A stretch of 64,000 nt of DNA from positions 806,001-870,000 of the forward strand of contig JAEZST010000022.1 in the NCBI GenBank assembly GCA_023443865.1, written 5' to 3'. Both the position numbers and the translations under genes were made by a program. The notes beneath the pieces were generated by a model. It did not search any database. It saw only the letters and a list, made by a program, of their open reading frames with translations, and was not told the origin of the DNA. This DNA comes from Spirochaetota bacterium (GTDB taxonomy: Bacteria; Spirochaetota; Spirochaetia; Treponematales; Treponemataceae). Positions 1-8,098 of the stretch are shown here, piece by piece; the stretch's first letter is position 1, and the number at the start of each line of letters is the position of its first letter.

Positions 1-1
1 C

Positions 2-649
2 CTGCTCGCGGGGGAATTGCCCGCGGTTAAGGCCCTCGTTTTGTCCCGGCTTGAACCCGCCCAGGCCGCCGGGATCATCAAGCTCATGTCTCCCGAAGAA
101 AAAAAGGAAATCGTGATTCGCCTCGCGAAGCTTACCTCCGTCAGGCCGGAACTGATCCGCAGGGTCGACGAAACCATGCGCGAAAAAGTGCTCTCGGTTT
201 CCGTAAGCGACGAGAGCTCCATCGACGGTAGGGCCGCGCTCGCCGAAATCCTCAGAAACATGGACATGAAATCCGGGTCTTCGATTCTCGATGGCCTCGG
301 CTCCAACGATCCGGAGCTCGGTCGCGACCTCCGGGAACGGCTGTTCACCGAACGGGACATAGAACGTTCCGACGACCGCTACGTGCAGGAAAAATTGAGG
401 GCCCTCGAAGACCGCGAAATCGCCTTGGCCATAACCGGCCGGAGCGAGGGATTCAGGACCAAGATATTCGCGAATATATCGAAGGCCCGCGGCGCTCAGG
501 TCCTTGAGGAAGAGCGCCTGGCGGAACCCGTTTCCAAAAGGGAAGCGGACCGGGCCTATAACGCTTTTTTCGCCGCCCTTCGTTCCGCCTGGGAGCGGGG
601 AGACTTGCGGGTGGCGGATCACGACGAAAAAGAGGAGTGGGTTGAATGA
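2..649 (+). CDS. fliG: Flagellar motor switch protein FliG (partial, 5' end outside window)
   Basis: The frame is open from base 2, so the gene begins upstream and only about 215 C-terminal codons are present; the TTG at 17 is internal. The first visible residues (ALVLSRLEPAQAAGIIKLM) match the end of the FliG middle domain. LRNMDMKSGSSILDGL and the stretch from DDRYVQEKLRAL to ALAITGRSEGF match the C-terminal domain, which contacts the MotA stator and carries the torque-generating charges. It is not next to fliF/fliH here but abuts a peptidase gene, so it may be the second, non-operonic FliG paralogue known in spirochaetes (inference). The stop overlaps the next ATG as ATGA. Confidence 0.85.
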   Translation: MLAGELPAVKALVLSRLEPAQAAGIIKLMSPEEKKEIVIRLAKLTSVRPELIRRVDETMREKVLSVSVSDESSIDGRAALAEILRNMDMKSGSSILDGLGSNDPELGRDLRERLFTERDIERSDDRYVQEKLRALEDREIALAITGRSEGFRTKIFANISKARGAQVLEEERLAEPVSKREADRAYNAFFAALRSAWERGDLRVADHDEKEEWVE

Positions 650-3642
650 ACGTACGGAAAGGCGATTACATACACGGTTTCGATATCGTTTCCTTGGAAG
701 ACTTCGAGGAACTGCGCGGGGTGGGCGTATTCGCCAGGCACCGGGTCACGGGCCTTGAGCTCTTCCACATCGTGAACGACGACGAGGAAAACCTTTTTGC
801 CTACGCCTTCGCCACGCCGCCGGCGGACTCGACGGGGGTCGCCCACATCATCGAGCATTCGGTGCTCTGCGGATCGCGCAATTATCCCCTGAAGGATCCC
901 TTCCTCGTGCTCGCTAAACAAAGCGTCAAAACCTTTTTGAACGCCATGACCTTCCCCGACAAAACCGTATACCCGGCCAGTTCGATGGTCGAGGCGGATT
1001 ATTTCAACCTCATGTCGGTCTACGGCGATGCCGTGTTCTTCCCCCTCTTGGAGGAATGGACGTTCCGGCAGGAGGGACACCGGTTCGAGCGGGACGCCGA
1101 GGGAAAGGTATCGATACAGGGCGTGGTTTTCAACGAGATGCGGGGGAACTACTCGAGCTTCGACAACGTCGCCGGCGACTGGTCCCTCAAATCGCTTTTG
1201 GGGGGCACCGTATACGAACACGATTCGGGGGGCGACCCGGCGGACATTCCCGCGCTGACCTACGAACAGTTTAAGGCCTTTCACGCGAAATGGTACCATC
1301 CGTCGAACTGCCGCGTCTTTTTATGCGGGAATATCCCGACCGAGCGCCAGCTCGAGCTTCTGGACCGCCGCTTTCTCTCTTCGTTTGAATCGAGGGAACG
1401 GGAAGGGTTTCTCTCGACGGTAACGCCGTTCGACCGACCCCGCATCCTCGAAGTGCCCGCGCCCGCGGGAGAGGGACAGGACAAGGATAAGGCCACGGTC
1501 CAGCTCAATTGGCTCCTTCCCGATTCCACCGATACCGTCGCGTTGATGGAGGCGAATTTGGTGGCCGAGATCCTGCTCGGGCACGACGGCGCCCCCCTCA
1601 GCCGGGCCCTGCTGGAATCGGGACTCGGCGAGGACGTGGCTCCTTCCAGCGGCCTCGAGACGGAAATTCGGCACATGTGCTTCAGCGTGGGCTTGCGCGG
1701 CGTGAACCGCGACCGGGCCGACGCCGTTGAGCGCTTGGTGCGCCAAACGCTCGAAGCCCTCGTCGAGGGCGGTATCCCCGCCGAGGAGATAGAGACGGCG
1801 GTCCGGTCCATCGATTTCGGAAACCGCGAGATCCGCCGGTCGGGGGGCCCCTTCGCGTTAACCCTGATGCGCCGTTCCCTGCGGGGCTGGATTCACGGGT
1901 TCGGTCCCGAGGCCACCCTTCGCTATATTCCCGCCTTTGAGACGGTGAAGCGCCGGATCTCCGAGGATCCGGAATACCTGATTCGACTCATAAAAAGCTG
2001 GTTTTTGGACAACGGAAACCGCTCGCGGGTCACGGTCTATCCCGATCCGGATTACGAGAAACGGCTGGAAGACTCACTCTCGCTGCGGGTGAAAACCTTC
2101 GAAAACGGCCTTACCGCGGAGGGACGGGAAGCGTTCGCGAATGCCCAGAAGGCTTTTTTCGCGAAGCAGGCCGAGGTTGACGATCCTGACCGGCTCGCGC
2201 TCATACCCCACCTCTCCCGGAAAGATTTACCCCTCGTCGCCGATTCCATCGAAACGGTCATGGAGAAGGCGGGAAATATTCCCGTTTTCGCCCACGAACA
2301 GGCGACGAACGGCATCGCGTACCTGGATTTCGCCATACCGGTAGACGCGCTCATGCCGGAAGACTACCCGTATCTCCCGCTTTTTTCCTCCGCGCTGACG
2401 GGAATGGGGCTCGACGGCCTTTCCTGGGCCGAAACCTCGGCGCTCACCGCGCGCATAACCGGCGGTTTCGGTTCAACCCTGTTCGCCAGTTCCACCGTAC
2501 CGGGCTATACGCCTCCCGTAGGCGTGGACCCGCTGACCGTGGGCCGTGACTTGCTCATTTTGCGGGTAAAGGCATTGGGCGAACTTTCCGGCGAGGCTAT
2601 CGACCTGGCGTTCAGGTTCCTGGAATCCGCCGACTTTTCCGACTCCAAGCGTTTGATCGATCTCGTGAGGGAATATCGGAACGACCTCGATTCGTCCATC
2701 GCGCCCGCGGGCAACCAATACGCGGTTTCCCGGGCCGCCGCCGGCACGGGGCGAATCAAGGCGGTGGACGAGCTGTGGAACGGCCTAACGCAAATCGCTT
2801 TCATGAGGTCGCTCGCCTCCGAGATCGGGAAAAAGGGACGGGCGGGGGAGCTTTCGGCCCGGCTTGAAAGCATAAAAAAACGGCTCCTCGAACCCGGCCT
2901 CGCGATAAACCTGACCGGTACCCGGGACCTCCTGGATTCGATGCTCGCCGCGATCGGCCGGCGGGGTTCCGCCTGGAAGGGTCCCGTCGCCGCCTCTCCC
3001 TCCGTTTCGGGGATTGAGCCCTTCCGCTCACTGGCCTTCAAGGGCCTGAGGGAGGCTCCCTTCATCGAGTTGATTACCGCGCCGATACAAGTCGGCTTCG
3101 CCGCGGCGGTTTTGCCCTCTCCCCCGTACGGTACGGAGGAACACCCGGTGGATATCGTGTTCGGGCACTGGTTCGCCAGCGATCATCTGTGGGAAAAGAT
3201 CCGCATGAAAGGCGGCGCGTACGGCGCGTTTTCCTATCCCGACTCGTTGGAAGACATTTTCGTGCTCGCCTCCTATCGCGATCCCGATCCCCTGAAATCC
3301 CTGGCGGTCTTTAAGGAAGCCTTGGCAGACGCGGCCGCGAATCCGCCGGACGCGCTCGCGCTGGATAAGACCGTAACCGGCTGCTATAGCCGCGAGGTGC
3401 AACCCCGCTCCCCGTCCGATAAGGGCTTTACCGCCTTCGTCAGGGTGCTATACGGCATTACCGACGAGGTGAGAAGGGCAAAAATCGCCCGCATTCTCTC
3501 CGTCACCCCGGAAGATATCCGAAAGCGCGCCGAATCCCTTCTGGCGGCATGGCCGGATTCGGCGCAAACCGCCCTGGCCGGAAAGCGGCAACTCCAAGGA
3601 TATGAGGATTTCGCTGGCATTGCGTCGAGATTCACTATATAA
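646..3642 (+). CDS. M16C-family zinc metallopeptidase (PreP/insulinase-like)
   Basis: A 998-residue protein of the presequence-protease type, which degrades peptides inside a closed clamshell. The inverted zinc motif HIIEH is at residues 67-71 and the third ligand Glu is near 164 in VVFNEMRG. The surrounding stretch with LCGSRNYPLKDPF and TFLNAMTFPDKTVYP is typical of M16C. The length fits the single-chain family with two active-type and two inactive-type halves. No signal peptide is seen, so it is probably cytoplasmic. The ATG overlaps the fliG stop and follows GAGGAG, so the two genes look translationally coupled. Substrate unknown. Confidence 0.9.
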   Translation: MNVRKGDYIHGFDIVSLEDFEELRGVGVFARHRVTGLELFHIVNDDEENLFAYAFATPPADSTGVAHIIEHSVLCGSRNYPLKDPFLVLAKQSVKTFLNAMTFPDKTVYPASSMVEADYFNLMSVYGDAVFFPLLEEWTFRQEGHRFERDAEGKVSIQGVVFNEMRGNYSSFDNVAGDWSLKSLLGGTVYEHDSGGDPADIPALTYEQFKAFHAKWYHPSNCRVFLCGNIPTERQLELLDRRFLSSFESREREGFLSTVTPFDRPRILEVPAPAGEGQDKDKATVQLNWLLPDSTDTVALMEANLVAEILLGHDGAPLSRALLESGLGEDVAPSSGLETEIRHMCFSVGLRGVNRDRADAVERLVRQTLEALVEGGIPAEEIETAVRSIDFGNREIRRSGGPFALTLMRRSLRGWIHGFGPEATLRYIPAFETVKRRISEDPEYLIRLIKSWFLDNGNRSRVTVYPDPDYEKRLEDSLSLRVKTFENGLTAEGREAFANAQKAFFAKQAEVDDPDRLALIPHLSRKDLPLVADSIETVMEKAGNIPVFAHEQATNGIAYLDFAIPVDALMPEDYPYLPLFSSALTGMGLDGLSWAETSALTARITGGFGSTLFASSTVPGYTPPVGVDPLTVGRDLLILRVKALGELSGEAIDLAFRFLESADFSDSKRLIDLVREYRNDLDSSIAPAGNQYAVSRAAAGTGRIKAVDELWNGLTQIAFMRSLASEIGKKGRAGELSARLESIKKRLLEPGLAINLTGTRDLLDSMLAAIGRRGSAWKGPVAASPSVSGIEPFRSLAFKGLREAPFIELITAPIQVGFAAAVLPSPPYGTEEHPVDIVFGHWFASDHLWEKIRMKGGAYGAFSYPDSLEDIFVLASYRDPDPLKSLAVFKEALADAAANPPDALALDKTVTGCYSREVQPRSPSDKGFTAFVRVLYGITDEVRRAKIARILSVTPEDIRKRAESLLAAWPDSAQTALAGKRQLQGYEDFAGIASRFTI

Positions 3643-3643
3643 T
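3638..3643 (+). promoter_or_regulatory. Putative -10 element before the small gene at 3674
   Basis: TATAAT overlaps the stop codon of the M16 peptidase. A transcript starting about 7 bases later would have a roughly 25-base leader containing the GGAGGA ribosome site of the next gene. The -35 region is weak. Confidence 0.4.
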
Positions 3644-3673
3644 TGGGTTACACCCGCGCGGGAGGAATGCAGC

Positions 3674-3877
3674 ATGAAAAAAATGGACCAGGAAGGGTAT
3701 ACGATTCTGAAGCAACTCGTGTCCGACGTTCAAGGCGCCCCGTATCCGAACGTAATCGATAACGAGCTGTACCGGATTTGGTACGAACACGCTCAGCTCG
3801 TGGCCATACAATGTCTTGAGTATATCGACCGCAATTTTCCCAAGGACAAGGAAGACACGCACCTTCCGAAGTTTTAA
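3674..3877 (+). CDS. Small conserved-looking hypothetical protein, 67 aa
   Basis: I do not recognise this protein. The start is placed at the ATG at 3674 because GGAGGA lies 7 bases upstream; the frame is also open further 5' but without a ribosome site. The product is soluble-looking with no signal peptide or membrane segment, aromatic and acidic-basic mixed (DNELYRIWYEHAQLVA), and ends in a charged tail (FPKDKEDTHLPKF). It sits between the M16 peptidase and clpB and seems to have its own promoter in the end of the peptidase gene. Its function cannot be inferred. Confidence 0.6.
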   Translation: MKKMDQEGYTILKQLVSDVQGAPYPNVIDNELYRIWYEHAQLVAIQCLEYIDRNFPKDKEDTHLPKF

Positions 3878-3947
3878 GCGGCGTTTCCCGTTTACCGGGA
3901 CCGGGCGGGGATAAAATCTCGCGTGGACGGCAACCCGTGTTTATGGC

Positions 3948-3953
3948 TATATT
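3948..3953 (+). promoter_or_regulatory. -10 element for leaderless clpB transcript
   Basis: TATATT ends 6 bases before the clpB ATG, with no ribosome site between. Transcription would start at or next to the A of the start codon. A weak -35-like TGGACG lies at 3924-3929. Confidence 0.45.
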
Positions 3954-3959
3954 TATGTC

Positions 3960-6557
3960 ATGAACCTCGAAACGTGCACCATTAAAACCCGCGAGGCGAT
4001 TCAGGAAGCGACCTCCATCGCGCAGCGGGAAGACCACCCACAGGTAGAAACCGATCACCTTCTCATCGCCCTGCTTGAGCAGGAAGGCGGCATCGTTCCC
4101 CCCTTGGTCGAACGGGTCGGCGTAGCGGCCGAAGCCCTCGCGGATTCCGCGCGGGAACGGCTTAACCGGAAGCCGAAAGTCCACGGGGAATCGGCGCAGC
4201 TTTACTTTTCGCCCACCGCCGGCAAGGTTCTCGCCCGGGCGGAAAAGGAAGCAAGCGACCTTCACGACGAGTATACCTCCACGGAACACGTTCTGCTCGC
4301 CCTCTCGGGCGCCGATGACGACGCCGGCAACGATCTGAGAAAGCGCGGGATAAACCGCGACGCCATTCTCTCCGCCCTGAAGGAAGTGCGGGGCAACCAG
4401 CGCGTGACCACCGAAGACCCTGAAGCGACTTTCCAAAGCCTTGAGAAATACTGCCGCGACCTGACCGCCCTGGCGCGCCAGGAAAAGATTGACCCGGTCA
4501 TCGGGCGCGACGAGGAAATCCGCCGCGTTATGCAGGTTTTGTCCCGCAGGACGAAAAACAATCCCGTACTGATCGGCGAGCCCGGCGTGGGAAAAACCGC
4601 CATCGTCGAGGGCCTTGCCCGGCGCATCGTTTCGGGCGACGTTCCCGACAGCCTGCGGGGCAAAAAGCTCCTGTCATTGGACCTGGGCGCACTGGTGGCG
4701 GGCGCGAAGTTCCGCGGGGAATTCGAGGAGCGGCTTAAGGCCGTTATCGCCGAAGTCCAAAAATCCGACGGGAAGATCATCCTCTTCATCGACGAGCTGC
4801 ATACCCTGGTGGGCGCCGGGGCGAGCGAGGGCTCCATGGACGCCTCGAACCTGCTGAAACCCGCCCTTGCCCGGGGAGAATTGCGCGCCATCGGCGCTAC
4901 CACGCTGAACGAATACCGGAAATACATCGAAAAGGACGCCGCCCTCGAACGGCGCTTCCAGCAGGTCTATTGCGCGGAGCCGACCGTGGAAGATACCATC
5001 GCGATACTCCGCGGCCTTCAGGAAAAGTACGAGGTGCACCACGGCGTGCGTATCCGCGACGACGCCCTCGTGGCCGCGGCCACCCTCTCGGACCGCTACA
5101 TCACGAGCCGCTTTTTGCCGGACAAGGCCATAGACCTGGTGGACGAGGCGGCGAGCCGGCTCAAAATGGAAATCGAGAGCCAGCCGACGGAACTGGACCA
5201 GGTGGAGCGTAAAATCCTCCAGCTCAATATCGAAAAGGTGTCCCTTTCCAAGGAGAAGGACGTCGCATCGGTGGAGCGGCTCGGCAAGCTCGAGAAGGAA
5301 CTGGCCGAGCTTACCGCCAAGCGCGACGCGATGAAACTCCAGTGGGGCAACGAGAAGGGAAGGATCGACGAGTCGCGGAAGCTCAAGGAACAGCTCGAGC
5401 AGCTCCGCCTGGACGAAAACCGGTATACCCGCGACGGCGACCTTACCAAGGCGGCCGAGCTCAAATACGGAAAGATTCCCGAATTGGAAAAGCGCATTGC
5501 CCAGATGGCCGAGGGCGCTACGGGCGAGGGCGGCGTTTCTTCCCGCCAGCTTTTGCGCGAGGAAGTGTCCGAGGAGGACATCGCCCTGGTCGTTTCCAAC
5601 TGGACGGGCATTCCCGTGGCGAAAATGCTCGCGAGCGAGATGCAAAAGTATTTGGAGCTCGAAGCGGTTCTGACCAAGCGCGTCGTGGGCCAGGAACGGG
5701 CGGTAACCGCCGTGTCCGACGCGATCAGGCGCAACAAGGCGGGCCTTTCCGACGTGAACCGCCCCCTGGGGTCTTTCTTGTGCGTTGGCCCCACGGGCGT
5801 GGGCAAGACGGAACTGGCCCGGACCCTCGCCGATTTTCTCTTCAACGACGAAAAGGCCCTCACCCGGATCGATATGAGCGAGTATATGGAAAAGCATTCC
5901 GTGAGCCGGCTCATCGGCGCCCCACCGGGTTACGTGGGCTACGAGGAAGGCGGCCAGCTGACCGAGGCCGTACGCCGACGCCCCTATAGCGTGGTGCTCT
6001 TCGACGAGATCGAGAAGGCCCATCCCGACGTATTCAACGTCTTTCTCCAGATTCTGGACGACGGCAGGCTGACCGACGGGCAGGGCAGGGCGATCGACTT
6101 CCGGAACGCCATTATCATCATGACGAGCAATCTCGGATCGGACCTGATATTGAACGCCGATTCCGCCGAGGAAATCGAATCGCGGATTCGCGAAGTGCTG
6201 AAGGCCAATTTCCGCCCGGAGCTCCTGAACCGCATCGACGAGGTGCTCACCTTCGGGCGGCTCGGCATGGAGCAAATTCTCGCCATCGAGGAGATTCAGC
6301 TCGCGTCGGTCGCCAAGCGGCTCGCCGGCAGGAGGCTCACCCTGGAGCTTACGCCCGGGGCGAAGAAATACATCGCCGATATCGGGTACGATCCCGTGTA
6401 CGGCGCACGGCCGCTCAAGCGGGCGATCCAAAGCGAACTCGAGAATCCCCTCGCCAAGGCGGTCCTTTCCGGCAAGATTCCCGACGGCTCGCGGATAGTC
6501 TGCGATCACGCGGAGGGGGCCGCGGGCTTAAGCTTTAAGGTCGCGAAATCGGCCTAA
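3960..6557 (+). CDS. clpB: ATP-dependent disaggregase ClpB
   Basis: An 865-residue Hsp100 chaperone that extracts proteins from aggregates together with DnaK. The order is as expected: Clp N-domain repeats (1-145), first AAA+ module with Walker A GEPGVGKT near 206-213 and Walker B FIDELHTL, the long M-domain coiled coil (about 400-525), then the second AAA+ module with Walker A GPTGVGKT near 610-617 and the C-terminal D2-small domain. The M-domain and full length separate it from ClpC and ClpA. It appears monocistronic, with a -10 box right before the ATG and a good terminator after the stop. No HrcA (CIRCE) operator was noticed upstream. Confidence 0.97.
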   Translation: MNLETCTIKTREAIQEATSIAQREDHPQVETDHLLIALLEQEGGIVPPLVERVGVAAEALADSARERLNRKPKVHGESAQLYFSPTAGKVLARAEKEASDLHDEYTSTEHVLLALSGADDDAGNDLRKRGINRDAILSALKEVRGNQRVTTEDPEATFQSLEKYCRDLTALARQEKIDPVIGRDEEIRRVMQVLSRRTKNNPVLIGEPGVGKTAIVEGLARRIVSGDVPDSLRGKKLLSLDLGALVAGAKFRGEFEERLKAVIAEVQKSDGKIILFIDELHTLVGAGASEGSMDASNLLKPALARGELRAIGATTLNEYRKYIEKDAALERRFQQVYCAEPTVEDTIAILRGLQEKYEVHHGVRIRDDALVAAATLSDRYITSRFLPDKAIDLVDEAASRLKMEIESQPTELDQVERKILQLNIEKVSLSKEKDVASVERLGKLEKELAELTAKRDAMKLQWGNEKGRIDESRKLKEQLEQLRLDENRYTRDGDLTKAAELKYGKIPELEKRIAQMAEGATGEGGVSSRQLLREEVSEEDIALVVSNWTGIPVAKMLASEMQKYLELEAVLTKRVVGQERAVTAVSDAIRRNKAGLSDVNRPLGSFLCVGPTGVGKTELARTLADFLFNDEKALTRIDMSEYMEKHSVSRLIGAPPGYVGYEEGGQLTEAVRRRPYSVVLFDEIEKAHPDVFNVFLQILDDGRLTDGQGRAIDFRNAIIIMTSNLGSDLILNADSAEEIESRIREVLKANFRPELLNRIDEVLTFGRLGMEQILAIEEIQLASVAKRLAGRRLTLELTPGAKKYIADIGYDPVYGARPLKRAIQSELENPLAKAVLSGKIPDGSRIVCDHAEGAAGLSFKVAKSA

Positions 6558-6560
6558 GGC

Positions 6561-6585
6561 GGCGTTCCTTTGAACGCCTCTTTTT
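6561..6585 (+). terminator. Rho-independent terminator after clpB
   Basis: A 7-bp stem GGCGTTC/GAACGCC with a 4-base loop is followed by TCTTTTT, three bases after the clpB stop. Confidence 0.85.
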
Positions 6586-6609
6586 AAACCTAAAAGCGGC
6601 GACCCATGC

Positions 6610-6615
6610 TATACT
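6610..6615 (+). promoter_or_regulatory. -10 element before thymidine kinase
   Basis: TATACT ends 8 bases before the ATG at 6624. It lies downstream of the alternative ATG at 6606, which favours 6624 as the start of a leaderless mRNA. Confidence 0.45.
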
Positions 6616-6623
6616 GGGCCGGT

Positions 6624-7778
6624 ATGGAGCATCATACCGGCACCCTTTATAAAAGTCTGGGGTTTCCCTCGGTGCGCGTGCACGAGGCGAATACCCACTT
6701 TGATTTCATCGAACCGTCCAGAACCATTCTCGTCATCGGCCCCATGGGGTCGGGGAAAACCGAGTTTTCCGCCCGGGTGTGGCGAGACGCGGCGGTGGCC
6801 CGGCGGAAGGGCCTTTCCATCGCGTGGCTGACCAGCGGCGGCGGGACCCAAAAGGAATTGTTCGAGCCAGAAAGCGGGGTCGGGACGGCGGACCGCCGAA
6901 ATACCTTTTTCGCCCGCTACTCCCTGGACAAAAGCCGCTTCGCCGACTATCCGGACGACGCGCTCGCGTATCGGGGCGGGTACGAGCGCTGCGGCAGGCA
7001 TATCGCCACCATCTCCAATTCCTTTGACCTCGAAGAGGCAATCCGTTCCAACCCCCATATCGGTACCTGGATCGTGGACGAGGCGGCCTTTTACGACGAA
7101 CGGCTTGCCTACCTCGTCAAGCGCGAGTCCGAGCAGCGCGGGCTCGTATTCATCCTGCCCACCCTTTTGCTCAATTTCCGGGGAGAGGTATTTAACGCCA
7201 CGGCGCGCCTTCTCATGGAAACGTCCACGGATATCTACCCCCTGGCGGCCTACTGCGAGCACCAGGAATGCCTGGAGAACGCGCACAATACCTACCGGTA
7301 CTACGTGGTGGACGGGACCGAATGCCCGGCGCTGTATTTTGATCCGCTTATCATCGTGGGCGGCGACCGGGACAAAAACGATCCCCTGGAGCCAAATTAC
7401 TGTACCCGATGCGACGCGCACCACTATCTTCCGGGGAAGGAGTATACCTACTTCACCCTGAAACCTTTGGGGCAGCGCGCCAGCGTAGGGGAACTCGCCC
7501 CCCTGGAAACGGAACTGCGCGCCATTTCGACCGATTTGGAAAAGTCCGAACTGTACCGGTCCCTGAAGGCGAAGCATTTCGATACGGCGAATCCCTCCCA
7601 TGCGCATATGAACGCGCTCAAGGTTCCCTGTATCGCCGAGCGAATCGTGGTGTATCTTTTCGCGGAGCAAAATCTCCTGTCCGCCGAGCAAACGAGGGGG
7701 CTGGTGGAACGGCTCGGTTTGAACCGGGAATACCTAACACGCCGCTTGCGGGACAATAAACGGCCCCTGGAGATTTAA
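6624..7778 (+). CDS. tdk: Thymidine kinase, TK1 type, enlarged
   Basis: Phosphorylates thymidine to dTMP for salvage. Walker A is GPMGSGKT at about 39-46, and the catalytic-region motif is VDEAAFYDE (D152-E153; the family usually has DEGQF, so Q is Ala here). The zinc/lasso part has C211, C216, C260 and C263, followed by paired His, and resembles the TK1 substrate-binding lasso. At 384 residues it is about twice the usual TK1 length: there are extra residues before the DEAAF segment and a C-terminal extension of about 110 residues after the zinc part that I cannot place. The ATG at 6624 is chosen because a TATACT box lies 8 bases upstream; the in-frame ATG at 6606 precedes that box. Confidence 0.7.
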   Translation: MEHHTGTLYKSLGFPSVRVHEANTHFDFIEPSRTILVIGPMGSGKTEFSARVWRDAAVARRKGLSIAWLTSGGGTQKELFEPESGVGTADRRNTFFARYSLDKSRFADYPDDALAYRGGYERCGRHIATISNSFDLEEAIRSNPHIGTWIVDEAAFYDERLAYLVKRESEQRGLVFILPTLLLNFRGEVFNATARLLMETSTDIYPLAAYCEHQECLENAHNTYRYYVVDGTECPALYFDPLIIVGGDRDKNDPLEPNYCTRCDAHHYLPGKEYTYFTLKPLGQRASVGELAPLETELRAISTDLEKSELYRSLKAKHFDTANPSHAHMNALKVPCIAERIVVYLFAEQNLLSAEQTRGLVERLGLNREYLTRRLRDNKRPLEI

Positions 7779-7788
7779 GTTCCGGAAG

Positions 7789-7817
7789 TTTATGCAACTT
7801 TTGCGGTTTTTTATGCA
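7789..7817. repeat. Two TTTATGCA direct repeats, 21 bp apart, upstream of the arg promoter
   Basis: TTTATGCA occurs at 7789-7796 and 7810-7817. The start-to-start spacing is 21 bp, two helical turns, and the pair ends 18 bp upstream of the -35 box. This is a plausible tandem operator for a regulator binding one DNA face. The sequence does not match the E. coli ARG box by eye. Confidence 0.4.
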
Positions 7818-7835
7818 GTTTAACCCGTCTTTCTC

Positions 7836-7864
7836 TTGACCTGTCGTATTGAAAGAACTAGTAT
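7836..7864 (+). promoter_or_regulatory. Promoter of the arg leader and operon
   Basis: TTGACC (7836-7841), a 17-base spacer and TAGTAT (7859-7864). It sits about 28 bases upstream of the leader ORF start. Confidence 0.65.
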
Positions 7865-7881
7865 GGAGTAAATTCTTTCAA
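7849..7881. promoter_or_regulatory. Perfect 9-bp inverted repeat spanning the -10 box (putative operator)
   Basis: TTGAAAGAA (7849-7857) and TTCTTTCAA (7873-7881) are perfect inverse complements 15 bases apart, flanking the -10 box and the expected start site. One arm lies upstream of the transcript, so this is a DNA site rather than an RNA hairpin. It would suit a dimeric repressor; the regulator is unknown. Confidence 0.5.
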
Positions 7882-7892
7882 GGAGAAGCGCG

Positions 7893-7979
7893 ATGACCAT
7901 GCTCGTATGGAATAAAAACGTCAGCATCATTCAATCCCCCCTGTCCCTTCTCCCTTCCCTCCGTCGCCGTAGGGCGTAA
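7893..7979 (+). CDS. Putative arginine leader peptide, 28 aa
   Basis: A short ORF with a strong ribosome site (AAGGAG at 7880-7885, 7-base spacing) about 22 bases into the predicted transcript, 120 bases upstream of argC. It begins MTMLVWNKN and ends in four consecutive arginine codons (CGT CGC CGT AGG, 7962-7973), one Ala codon and TAA. Runs of the end-product codon just before the stop are the hallmark of amino-acid attenuator leaders (his, trp, leu). Codons 15-23 are C-rich and G-poor. Hairpins follow: CGCC/GGCG at 7965-7976 over the Arg codons and TACCCC/GGGGTA at 8031-8046. No U-tract follows, so the mechanism may be Rho-dependent or translational. Assignment is by sequence logic alone. 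Confidence 0.6.
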   Translation: MTMLVWNKNVSIIQSPLSLLPSLRRRRA

Positions 7980-8030
7980 CCAATCCTTTCCCATCGCCCC
8001 GTTGCCCGGCCTTCGGTCAGGGAGCGGTTC

Positions 8031-8046
8031 TACCCCCTGCGGGGTA
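8031..8046 (+). promoter_or_regulatory. Hairpin in the argC leader RNA
   Basis: A perfect 6-bp stem TACCCC/GGGGTA with loop CTGC, 53 bases before the argC start. There is no T-run after it, so it is not a classical terminator. It may be one alternative structure in the attenuator. Confidence 0.4.
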
Positions 8047-8098
8047 ATCCAATCGTACCATTTTAAGCTATAGTATTTTAAAGACACTGGAGATCAGT

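Noticed and set aside
4674..6509. 611-codon minus-strand open frame inside clpB
   Set aside because: Antisense shadow of a real gene in GC-rich DNA; no homology-like motifs and no ribosome site.
6606..6623. ATG at 6606 as the thymidine kinase start
   Set aside because: The only promoter-like -10 box (6610-6615) lies downstream of it, and there is no ribosome site.
8031..8046. TACCCC/GGGGTA hairpin as an intrinsic attenuator terminator
   Set aside because: No T-run within 10 bases of the stem; kept only as a leader hairpin.
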